The translations under genes were made by a program, and so were the position numbers. Of a stretch of DNA of 64,000 nucleotides, positions 39,723 to 50,071 are shown in pieces. Source of the DNA: Colius striatus. Taxonomy: Eukaryota > Chordata > Aves > Coliiformes > Coliidae. The DNA lies in assembly GCF_028858725.1 (NCBI RefSeq), contig NC_084773.1, positions 22,390,850 through 22,454,849 on the forward strand, in the 5' to 3' direction. Numbering within the stretch: position 1 is the first letter of the stretch; each line of letters begins with the position of its first letter. The notes under the pieces were generated by a model that saw nothing but the letters and a program-made list of their open reading frames with translations, searched no databases and was not told the DNA's origin.

Positions 39723-41319
39723 CTGTTTGAAAAGATGCCAGCAACTTCCATCAGGCACAGAAGTTTGAGTTTTCTCTTATTATTAAAGAAATCTTTGTCC
39801 TATTAGTAAAGAAAACTCCAATATGACTTTTGGATTATTTACAATACTATTTGACAAATAAGAAAATATGCCATGGATGAGTGTGTGTGTGCACATATAC
39901 ACATATATATGTACAGTACAAGCATATTGAAACCATAGTGTTAAAAAAGCTGAGGCACATAGTTTACTTTATGAAGCCTCTAATGTACTATTTTTACTCT
40001 GTTATTTAAGCTCCAAATAAGAGGTGTTAATTTCATACATCATAACGGATTAATTTGTGCATCAACTACTGATGTAGTCTGTGGAATTCACAGACCTCCA
40101 AGGTGCTTTCCTTCACTCAAGGAGAGAGGAACCTTACAGTTCAACTGCTTCTACACTCCATGCTGGATAAGGAAAGAGCAATCTAAGAATGCTGTTTCGA
40201 AGCAATTTTTATTGAATCATTCCATGAAACTGTCATGTTATTACAAAAATCTTGCATCACAAGGGAAACAAATTGGTACATCTAAAATGTATTTTCTATT
40301 ACCTGAACTATTTGTTATTATGTGATATATTTTTTCCTCCTCACATTATGAGAAATGCACATATGTCTCTAGGACTGTCCCCCGTACAAGGTGATTTCTA
40401 CAAAATTGACAGTGTTGTAAATGTAAAAATTCATTAAGTTAAAAACATTAAATTTGATTGTGGTAAATTAAATTTGAAAATTATTTTGTGTATGCCAATA
40501 GAAAATTGTTCCTAAGAGTGCATAATCAATGTTGAGACACTCATTATGGAAATCACCTCTATGCTAGTTTCTCATACAGCTTGTCATTTTTATGCAAGTG
40601 TTCAACTTCCACGGTAAATTTATGAACCATTTCCACCAGATCCATTTAATATTGCAGCTTGGTGGTGGTTTCTCAGTTGTTCAGTAATTCCTTTTCAGTG
40701 TTTATTTTAAATTCATTTTAATGGTCAGCAGGGAAGATAACTATATGCTCATAACATGCGGTTTTCTCAGTGTTTTAAGATTAAGAAAGCCTTGAACATA
40801 TTTTGGTCTTAAGAATACCTTTTTAGGACCCAATGAAGTCTTTGCTGTGTAAGGCTCTGGTAGATTTGCTGCCGGTGCTGTTATCCATCAAGGTTTTTTT
40901 GTACTTTCAACCCTTCCAAAACAACAAGTTGAGGCTGTCTCATCTAATTCAACTGGAAGCCAAGAGACTGTACACAGCTGTGCCATGTAAGCTTCATGTT
41001 GACTCCCAGGATGTGAAAAAAGGTAAAAATCAGCTTCCTAGCAAAACCCCATGAGCATATTTTATTCCCAAAATAAACCAACAACAGAGGGTGGAACTTA
41101 AAAACCGCACGAAGACACCTGTTGCACCAGGAAAGTACTTTCAATGTAATAGGGTAGCAAACAATGTAGATGCGTCGATGTCCAAAATAACGGCACAAAA
41201 CCATCAATCTCAGAACATATGCTGTACTTGAAATATTCTATGGGTACGAACCTACTAGGCTGACACGGCAAAAGGCAGAATTCAAGCTTACTGATATTTG
41301 GGTTTTTTTAATGGAAATC

Positions 41320-42900
41320 GTGTCCTTCATTCTGCGCGTTCGGCTCAGCTACATCAAGGAGCACCCCAGCACGCTGCTCCTAAGCGTGTGGACATAGGCA
41401 GAAAAGGCGGGGCTCTGCCAGGAAAGTCTGCTACAGGGCAACCGTGGCGGGAACCCAGCAGGAATCCTTGCAGCAATTGATGCGACATCAGAAAATGCCG
41501 AGGTCAGAGCCCCGTCCAGGAGCAGCTCCGGCCACGCCGTCCCGCGCCCCACGGCTGCCCACTGCTGCCGCCGCGGGGCGACTCCCGCCCCGCGACACCG
41601 CACCCCGGAAGGGGCCATCCCTCGCCCCAGCCCATGACCTCATCGGAGGCACAGCGCTCCCGCCCCCGCCACCCATTGGTTGAGGCAGCCGCCTGTAATG
41701 CCTGTGGCACCGCCTCTCGCGTGAGAGGGAAAACACCCGAGGGACGCGACTAAGCACAAGATGGCGGCGCTGGCTGGCGGCCAAGTCCCAGGCGGGGCTG
41801 CCGCCGCCGCCATTAGGCACCCTCCCCCTCCCCTCCGGTATATCCTTATGTCGGGCTACGAGGGGCCCAGGTATGGCAGTAGGGAAGTGGCCGGTAATAT
41901 GGCGGCGGTCTCAGCCCCGTATGCAAAGTACCCGCCGCCCCCTCCCCTCCGCCCTCCCGGTGGCAAAGGTAAAAGGGTCGGGTTCAAGCCGCCGCCTCCG
42001 CCCGCTCAGACTCCATCTTCTCTCTCTGTGTCCGCGTCCCGAGCTCATCATCGCCGCGACCATCGCCCCTGCGACCCCCCCGGACAGCAGAGTGCTCTCA
42101 CCGAGCCCGGACCGGCTCCGGCCTCAGGCGGCCGACATTCCAGCCTAGCGGCTCCGCAACGGGATTCGCGCACCGGATCGGCTCCGCGCCTCACTACGGC
42201 GTTCTCTATCTCCAGGCGCTGTGGGCCAGCCTTCGGCCAGCTCTCTCTTACCAGCAAAATACCGGAGCTTTCTAATTCCCCCTCCCCTTAAACCGAGCGT
42301 TACCCGTCCCCTTGCCGCTCGCGAGGGTGTCCCGAACAGGGCCCCGATGCGCCCCCCCGCCCCTTCCCTCTTCTAGGCCCCAACGAAAGAAACCCAACCG
42401 GGCCGCCTCGATTTTAAAAAACGATTTTTACCTCAGGAATTCGCGTCAGGCGTGCCCTGGCGGTGACCCTGACCCGGGCCCGGGCGGGCCGGTGTTGGGT
42501 GACGGTGCCCGGCGGCGGCCCTCCCTCCCCCCGTGAGGGCGGTGGCGGTGAGGGGGCTACCGGGGTCCACGGAGGGGAGGGGGTGGGGGCTGGGTCTGTG
42601 TTACGGGGCCGCGTGGGGGGTGGGGGTGGTGTTTTGGTTTGTGTGCCGTGCCCCTGTGAAAGGTCAGAGTTCGTGACCCCGTTCGCCGCTGCCGCCGCCC
42701 GGGAGTGCTTCCTCGCTTCCTCTTCCCAGCACCAGGCCGGCCGCGGCCCCCTCCATCCCCCTCGCGGGGCGGGGCTGGGGACGGCAGCGGGGGAGGGGCT
42801 ACCTGAGCCGCTCCGAGCCTTCGCGCCAACGCTCCGCCGGGCCGCGCCTCCGTGCTGGGAGCACTAGCTGCGTCCGCATCCGTCGCACACGTGGAGTCGG
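41320..42900. promoter_or_regulatory. NR2C2: CpG island, NR2C2 promoter and noncoding first exon(s)
   Basis: About 1.6 kb of very CpG-rich DNA immediately upstream (minus sense) of the first coding exon. Visible elements: inverted CCAAT at 41675–41679; ATGGCGGC YY1-like boxes at 41761 and 41899; GC boxes; a G-run cluster at 42574–42594. Candidate minus-strand donors for a 5' UTR exon are at 42101 (CTCG|GTGAGA), about 42251 (CTG|GTAAGA) and about 42432 (GAG|GTAAAA). I cannot choose between them. The plus strand may also be transcribed. Confidence 0.8.
42574..42594 (+). other. G-quadruplex motif in CpG island
   Basis: Four G runs of 4, 5, 5 and 3 separated by loops of 1, 1 and 2 bases, on the plus strand. 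A second G-rich stretch follows at 42614–42632. Confidence 0.8.
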
Positions 42901-44865
42901 TCCCAGAGAGCTGTCGTGGGCGCTGGCTGCGCGCCGTCCGCAGAGGGCACTGGGTGGGCACCTGAGCCGGGGAGATTGCAGGGTTCTCTTCTGAAACTGC
43001 GAGAGGAAGCAGCTGCCCCTGTGCAGAGGCAGATTTTGTTAACCCGTGCTTGGACACTGGGAGGGCCTGCGCAGCAGCTCAGATTAATTGGCTGGAGGTG
43101 GTTATTATGTACGCAGGTGGATGTTAATGTTCTGCCTACATCATGGTTCTCAGTAAAGATGCAGAGTCAAAGGTAGGCTTGCAGTTGATGCTGATTTTCA
43201 CAAAGGCCACTGCCAACCTGTCCTGAGTGTCACTTTAATTTTGTGCAGTTGATGTAATTGATGAGGTCTTTCCCAGTGGTGCAGGCAGTGAGGCTTCTGC
43301 ATCTGAATGTACATGATCCAGTTTTGGGTGCAATGGAGGTGGGTCCACCTTTCAGGGCTTGTCATCTCTATCCGAGGCTATCATATGTTGACCTGTCACC
43401 CCAGTTCATGATAATGTGTGTGTAGCTATTTCTTAACCTACCACACTCCATTTTAAAATGATGTTAATACTTCTGGTGAGTTACTCTTAGGACTAGTAAT
43501 TTTGAGAGAAGCAAACTGAAGGAGTGATCAGATGAACAGTAAAACTGGAAGATGTGTAGTTACAATAATCTCTGAAAGGAAATGTATGCAAGAGATAGCA
43601 GTTCAAGGCAATAACTAATAGGAGATGCTGTTGTCTGCAGTTGCAGTCAGCACCCTGATTTGGTTTGGGTATTGGGTTTGATTTTGGTGAGATTTTGCTT
43701 TTTAAAGCAGGCTATTTGGGGCAAGCATATGAGGAAATGAAGGACCACACCTGTGAATTATAGCAGTGCTGCCATAAAACTGGAGTTAAAGCATCTGATG
43801 TACAGATGTGTTTGTAATACATAAAGAAAAACATTTTGAAAAATATCTTAGGTGTTTACTATTGTAACATTAAATGCAGGATTTCCAACTTGTCCAAATC
43901 TGGACATACACCTACCTTCAAAAGCAGCTTTTTATTTTTACTTAATAAAACATTAAAGCAAAATTCAGTATATCTTTGAACGTCTCAAGTAATTTTGTAT
44001 TGCTGTGGATGTTGCCAATGTCTGAATCAAGTAACTGACATTGCTGGAAGGCAAGATGTACAGAAATGCTTTAAAGGTGCATTTTTCCTTGATCTGAGTG
44101 GTACCAGAAATAAAAATGCAGTAATGAAAATTGTATATCTTATTAAGCAAAGTCTGCAAGTACCCTGTTGAATGTTTTGTGCAGTTATGTGATAAGAAAC
44201 AAAATAAGATTGCTTTGTTTTGTCCTGTATTCTAAGGTATACATTGATAGTTGTGAGGATTTGGGGTGGGGGAGGTGGTAATTGTAAGTTAAACCATGTT
44301 GTCATAGCAGCATGATTTTATGGAAATAACAACATTGGTATCTAATAACCTTTGAGTGATTTAGTTTGTTTCTTTAAAAACAGTGAACAAATTCTGTGTT
44401 CTGTTACATAGCATTCTACTAATCTCTGTAACTACTTGAAATTTTGGAAATGTTAAATCTGCAGTTTGCAAGTTGTGATAAATAACAGGCTGTTATTTTA
44501 ATTATTACTATTTTTTGGGATGCCTCTTGAATTAGCTAACACAAGTGCACTGTCTGTGCTCTAGTGAGATAAATATTTATTTGCTCCAACTCTTGAAATA
44601 AGTGAAATATAGAACTATACTGTATACCCTTTACTTAATAAGTAATATTAGATTGTGTTGCCATTTGTAACATTTTTTACATATATTTCTAAAAGACCAT
44701 GGGTAAGCATGCATAGCTTGGTTTTGGCTTTAGCTATGAATGGAGAGAAATAAATTCAATAGAAGATGCTGGAGTTGAAAAAGATCAAAGATAACTGAGA
44801 TAACTCTACAAGGAAAGGTTAATAACTAATCTAGCAGCAAAGAAAAAAATCTGACTACTCTATTT
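42901..44865. other. Intergenic region, no feature seen
   Basis: GC content falls to AT-rich background by about 43.2 kb. Short open frames here have no recognisable homology. Confidence 0.5.
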
Positions 44866-44869
44866 GAGG

Positions 44870-45475
44870 TGCAGCCAGATGCTGACCTAACTGCTCAATT
44901 CCTCCTCCTGGAGAGGGCAGGGGAATGGAAAAGCTCATAGATTAAAATAAAGACAGAGAGATCACTTGACAAATTACTGTTATGAGCAAAACAGATTTGA
45001 CTTGGGGGAAATTAATTTAACTAAGTGCCAGTTAAAACAGCTTTGGATGGTGAGAAAGCCAGAAATTAAACCACTGCTTTCCCCTGCTGCCCTTTTCAGA
45101 CAGACCCAATTTCCCTCCCGACTCCTCTACCTTTCCCCTGCCCTCCAGCCCTCAGAGTGGTTCGTGAGGGTTCCAGTCAGTTCTCGCGAGCGCCTTTTTG
45201 CCCCTTGTTCCGCCTCACGTTTTTATCTTGCTGCAGAGCGGGTTCCTGTCCCAAAGCCGCGGCTCCTGTGAGGGGCGCTCGCGCTCCATGGCGGGCTCCT
45301 CAGGCCGCACTTCTCGTCAGGGGCGGTGGCTCCTGCCCGCGGGCGCGTGCTGCAGCGTGGCGGCCTCGTCGGGGTCCGTGGCGGCTGCACATGCTCCAGC
45401 GTGTGGGCTTCTCACCACGGGCCGTCGTTCCCATCGGGAAGCATTCAGTTGCTCCTGGCCATAGTTATGGAAGGA
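44870..45475. mobile_element. Decayed avian interspersed repeat (probably LTR/ERV-derived)
   Basis: Contains the string of phrases typical of a common bird repeat: GGAGAGGGCAGGGGAATGGA, AAAGCTCATAGATTAAAATA, AAGACAGAGAGATCACTTGA, a GACTTGGGGGAAATTAATTT segment, then a GC-rich section with TGCTCCAGCGTGTGGGCTTC and ACCACGGG. The GC-rich part mimics a small CpG island and gives spurious ORFs. Family name and LTR origin are from memory, not proven here; ends are approximate. Confidence 0.6.
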
Positions 45476-48400
45476 TTTTAGTGGTGGTATTTTTTACGCT
45501 CATCTGCTGGTCATAGGGAGCTTTCAGCTCCTCCCTTTGTGGAACAGCTTCCTCAGAAGAAAAAAAAAACCACTGCAAGGCCGCCCTATAAGAGACCCTG
45601 TGGAAGGTGCTTCCCTCCTAAGAGACGGAGTGAATTTGACGTAGATGAGAGGTACGATGAGACACGTCACTTACAAGCAGGGAAGGATGTTTCAGGTGTG
45701 CAAGAGAGAACCATTGCAACGCAAAGGTGGGCTCCAAGAGGAACCTATGATATAGGCCAAAAACCTTTTCTCTGGTTGTGTTGGTAGTGAAAGTACATAG
45801 TGGACTAACGGAGGGTCAAAACTCGGTGTGGGCCAAGAGGTGCAAAATAAATGCAAGACTTAAGGTTATTCATGTGTCTAAATGTTTGGGATTGACATTA
45901 TTGTAGACTATTGTTATTTTTAAGTTATCACTTCAGGTTCTTACTTTTTTCATAGAATTTTTCTGAAACTTTTGAGGTAAATTTTAAAAGCAAAGCTCCT
46001 AAAAAATTAACATTTATAAGTGACTGAGAAGGTTTTAACAGTATAAATGGTTTGGTCTTGTTAATATCACATTTAATATAAATCTCACTTTAAAGAGGTC
46101 GTAGATGATTTTTGAAGTATGAGTCCCTGTGCCTTGTGTTTAGCTTCTACATGGCAGAGTAATATTGAGGGAAGCTAGTGACCTCTACCTTGTGGGTTTT
46201 TCACCCTCATTTCTTTGTAGTTTCCTCTTAGCAAAAGTGAGCTTGCTGTCTGCTGTAGGATTTGTCAGTTGCAGAAATATCATCAGCCTGAGTTCTGAAT
46301 AGTATTAATGGTGTGTTTGGAAATATTAATGACATGCTGTTTTAAAAGAGGGGAAGTGATTCCTTGAGCTCACAATGCTCAGGTGGTGGTCAGAATTTAA
46401 TTATTAGTTGTGCAGTGGAGACCATTTCAGTAAGTAAAAGATATATCTTAAAAAAAGCCACTCTATCTTATCTGTTATATACTATTTGCTGTTGTCTCTA
46501 GAATGTGTAAAGACAAAGATGCGATGTTGTCTGAGTACAGTCTGTGGCATTTGCTCTCTAAAAACTGTCAGGATGGACAGAAAGTATTTCCAGTTTCTAT
46601 GGTGCTTGCTTTGAGATCACATTTGTCTACTGACAAGTACTATAGTTAATGACGTGGTATGTGATACAGAAAATTAAAATATAGGCAAGTACTAGGCAGT
46701 TTAAACTGTCCTCCAGTTGTTTTGTAGGGTTTTTTTTTGGTGTGTGTTTTTTTGTTTTGTTTTTTTTTTAACTTAGGAGAATGAGGAAAGGACATTAAAA
46801 TGTAGTACTACAAGTAAAAATATATTAAAAAAAAAGAGCATGCTTATATAAAATATAAAATTCTATGCCTTTCCAAGCATAGAGGCAAGCTGGACGCTTC
46901 TCTGGGGAAAAAACTATTAAAAGAATCAAAATAATGAAATTATTATAATTATAGTAATTGTTATAATGTAATTATCTATAATTAAAATATTGTGTAATTT
47001 AGTAATAATAATATGAAGAAAGCTTGGCAAAGAATGACAATGCTGTTTCATGGGCACTTTAAAGGTTTTCTGGTCTTTGCTATTATTCTGTTGAAAATGA
47101 AGACATTCAGAATATTTGTGAAATGTTTATTTTAGGAAAGATTATTTTAAAAAAAAAAAGTTTTCCTTGTGCCTTTCTGAAAGCCTTTGTAAACCTGCCC
47201 TGGAGTCTAGAGACTCTCTTCTCAGAACTTCATCAAAAGTGGTGTTTCAGTGTTGTTCACACTGAAGGATCTAAATGTTTTTAATACACAGAAATTTGTA
47301 CATTAGGTTCCCAAGTAACTTGTAAAGTTAGACTAGTGTTTTAAGCATGCATGGATGAGATTCACAAAGTGACAATGGAGTAGCTGCAGATAAAGACTGA
47401 TAATTTTAATGCTTTTCAATAAGTAGTAAAATACACGGAAAACTTCTGAAGCAACAAATGGAATTGGTTTGCATCTGAGAAGTTGACCGAGTAGCTAGTA
47501 TATTGTGACTTGTTACTGATTTTTTTTTAACATATGTAAAGTTGTGAAAAAAAGTGTTTGTTTTGAAGGTGCAATACCAGCTACAAGTTGGGAAGAAAGA
47601 GGAATAAATGGCGTACAGTAAGTGGAGTATCTATATACCTCTAAGACATTCCAATTTTCTAAAAGGTCGTTACTAAAATTTTCTAAATGGTGGATTAACA
47701 CTCTCTGGTGCTTAGCTTTGCTCAAATGAGATTAACATTTGGACTGAAATTGTGAGGACATTTTTCTTCCTCTTGCTTTGTGGTGTATTGAGACCATATC
47801 TGTAACTGAAGTAGAGTTCATTAGTAGTTGGGTTTTAGAGGAGGTAAATGCAGCATGAACTGGAACACTCATCATAGCAATTAGATTTCTACCAGGATGT
47901 CTCCACTACCATCACCTGAGTTTATGCTCTTCCTTAGTTCGTCAGAGAATTGGTAGTAGGTAAGTGTCTGTTAACAGTAACTGGAATTGCAAAGCTGGAA
48001 TTAAAGAAAAATAATGTGAAGGAAAAGCCTGTAGAACTGCAGTCATGCTTTTCTCTTTTATTTTTCCACATTACTTTAAACAATGTGTAATAGCATTGTT
48101 TGTGGGTTCTTTTTTTTTTTACAACAAAATATTTTCATGTATTCATTTCCTGCTTATAACTGAAAACTGAATACAACAGTCAGTAAATGTCAGCACCTAA
48201 ATCTTCATAATGCTTTTGTTCTGCAGTTTTGTTTTGTCTTGTTTGGGACCATGGTTAGAGATCCTATTCTATGCTGAATAGTCTCTTTTTCTTTTCATCA
48301 GTGCAGAATATTTTTAAGAGGGGATAAACATTTATAGTGTATTGGTAGTAAGTTCTAAAAAGAAACAGAATTAGTATTGGTGTTCCTCCATTAACTAAGG

Positions 48401-48815
48401 AATACAAAAATTTTACTTTTCTCATGCTTGGTTTCTTTCTGTGTATGATGATATATGCTTTATGAAACTATCAGTTTGAGATATATCAAAATAAACATCA
48501 AACAGCAGTGTTTTTATTTAGAGTTAGGTGTGTATTTGGGGATTTTTTAAAGCTTGTTTTTCCAGATGATAAATTGAACTACCTTCATCATTTGGATACA
48601 TACAGATCTTTAAAATATGGACAATCTGAACAGTTTGTTATGGTAAAAAATTCAAATATCCATTAAGCTTCCTGAAGAAAGGGAAAAATAAAAGTAATAA
48701 AAATCCCCACCTCCCAATATATTTTAATGTAAGTAAATTTTTGAACATGGCATTTTTATAGAAAGATATATTTCAATCATAAATGACATTATGTTCTTCA
48801 GTCAAGTATTATGAC
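45476..48815. other. Intergenic region, AT-rich
   Basis: An 82-codon open frame at 45539–45787 has no recognisable homology and adjoins the repeat. 46910–47030 is an A/T-only-like low-complexity patch. T/A homopolymers occur at about 46725–46760 and 48110–48122. Nothing else is supportable. Confidence 0.45.
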
Positions 48816-48836
48816 AAATATAGGACACAAAACCAT

Positions 48837-48842
48837 TTTATT
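48837..48842 (-). terminator. FGD5: Candidate FGD5 poly(A) signal
   Basis: AATAAA on the minus strand with a T/G-rich sequence just downstream. First convincing candidate below the stop codon; others exist. Confidence 0.4.
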
Positions 48843-49780
48843 GCAATAATTAGAACAGCACTTCTCAACCTTCTTTGTAAAAAAACCCCAACAAAACATT
48901 AAAAACAACACTCCAGAGATTATATCCTCAGCTGGTGTAAATCAGCATAGCATCTTGAAGTCCTACAGACATTGGCTGCTGAAAATTGAGCCCTGGAGAT
49001 GCAGTGCACAATAGCAGTCTGATGCCCTTAGCCATAGGAGTACCACAGCACTCCAGCAAAGCAAATCGACGTGCATTTCGGTTCACCAGCATCGTTGAAA
49101 TGATGTGCTGGTTATCTGGATTAAACTTTTGATGACATTTTTCATATCAAGAACAGCAGAAACGACAGGAGCTTTGAAAATAGACTATTTAAATAGATGA
49201 TAAAAATCTTAACACTATTAGGTAGACTAGTGTTAAATAAAATTGTAGGTTTATAATAAATAAAAAACAACCCTTGTTATTTTAGAAGTGATAAAATTCA
49301 ACATCTGGATTTGTAGAGCTACTGGAGTGCATTTCAAAGTACTACAGTATGAAATTAAACCTTTAACATAAATTATATGGTGATCTGTATAAAAAGTATA
49401 AATTAATAGTAAGTAATTATCCTGGATCATAGCCAGTGAAGTGTTGGTAGACCAGGTACATTGAATGTGTTCTTTGTTTATTGTCTGTGGAAGCAATTTA
49501 GCATACAAGGGAGATAATTTCATGCTGATACTTGTTAATGGATAAGTAATAAAGTGGGCCCCAAAACCATGAAAAAATGAAGCTGTAGTTTTATAAAAAT
49601 AATAAAGTGCTTTAAATGAGCGTTTGTTGTTTACTACATTGTTTTTCATTTCATGGTAAACATCAAACCCAACCTAATGAAATACGATAGTGCTCTAGAG
49701 TAAATAAAACCAAGCCTGTTACTTATTGTAATCAGTATTTCTTGTCTTGATGTTAGACACAGTTTATTGTGGGATCAGCA

Positions 49781-49862
49781 GAGAAGCTTATAGTACAGGT
49801 TGAACTTGCACAGATACAAAGATCACCATAAATATTCTCTATTTCAAAGTTTCAATTTGTAA
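49781..49862. repeat. 82-bp sequence duplicated at 51128–51209
   Basis: GAGAAGCTTATAGTACAGGT, GAACTTGCACAGATAC and ATCACCATAAATATTCT are shared with the copy, same orientation, roughly 85–90% identical by eye. In the FGD5 3' UTR. Confidence 0.9.
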
Positions 49863-50034
49863 AAATGTAGATGTAAGAAGAAGGAAGCAAAAAGAGCAGT
49901 CTGGAAACAGTTCATATCCAGTGTATGTAGCCAGTTTGCCTGAAATACACTGTTCACTTCTGCAAGACAGAAGAGGGTTGCTGGAAATGTATAGAAATCT
50001 GAGAATTTATTCTAAGTCCAATGAGTGATAGCTG

Positions 50035-50071
50035 CTATAATATGGATGCTTCTTCCATGGCTTCAATCCAC
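50035..50071 (-). CDS. FGD5: FGD5 last coding exon with stop
   Basis: WIEAMEEASIL then stop TAG at 50037–50035; the C-terminal helix of PH2. Only 37 coding bases. Acceptor TTTTTAG. Confidence 0.93.

Larger units (their letters stand above)
48816..50034 (-). other. FGD5: Probable FGD5 3' UTR
   Basis: Runs from below the stop to a minus-strand AATAAA at 48837–48842 (ATTGCAATAAAATGG followed by a TTTTGTGTCC stretch). About 1.2 kb. It contains, at 49781–49862, a near copy of sequence at 51128–51209. The end is inferred. Confidence 0.45.

Noticed and set aside
41761-42291. 176-codon plus-strand open frame starting in the NR2C2 CpG island
   Set aside because: Proline-rich low-complexity product of CpG-island sequence with no recognisable domain; kept only as a hint of bidirectional transcription.
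42463-43057. 134- and 166-codon frames on opposite strands in the CpG island
   Set aside because: Overlapping, GC-driven, no homology; typical CpG-island artefacts.
45157-45787. Plus-strand frames of 82–119 codons and an apparent second CpG island
   Set aside because: The GC-rich part matches phrases of a common avian interspersed repeat; the 45539–45787 frame has no recognisable relative.
49251-49649. 132-codon minus-strand frame
   Set aside because: Lies in the probable FGD5 3' UTR, AT-rich composition, no domain or homology seen.
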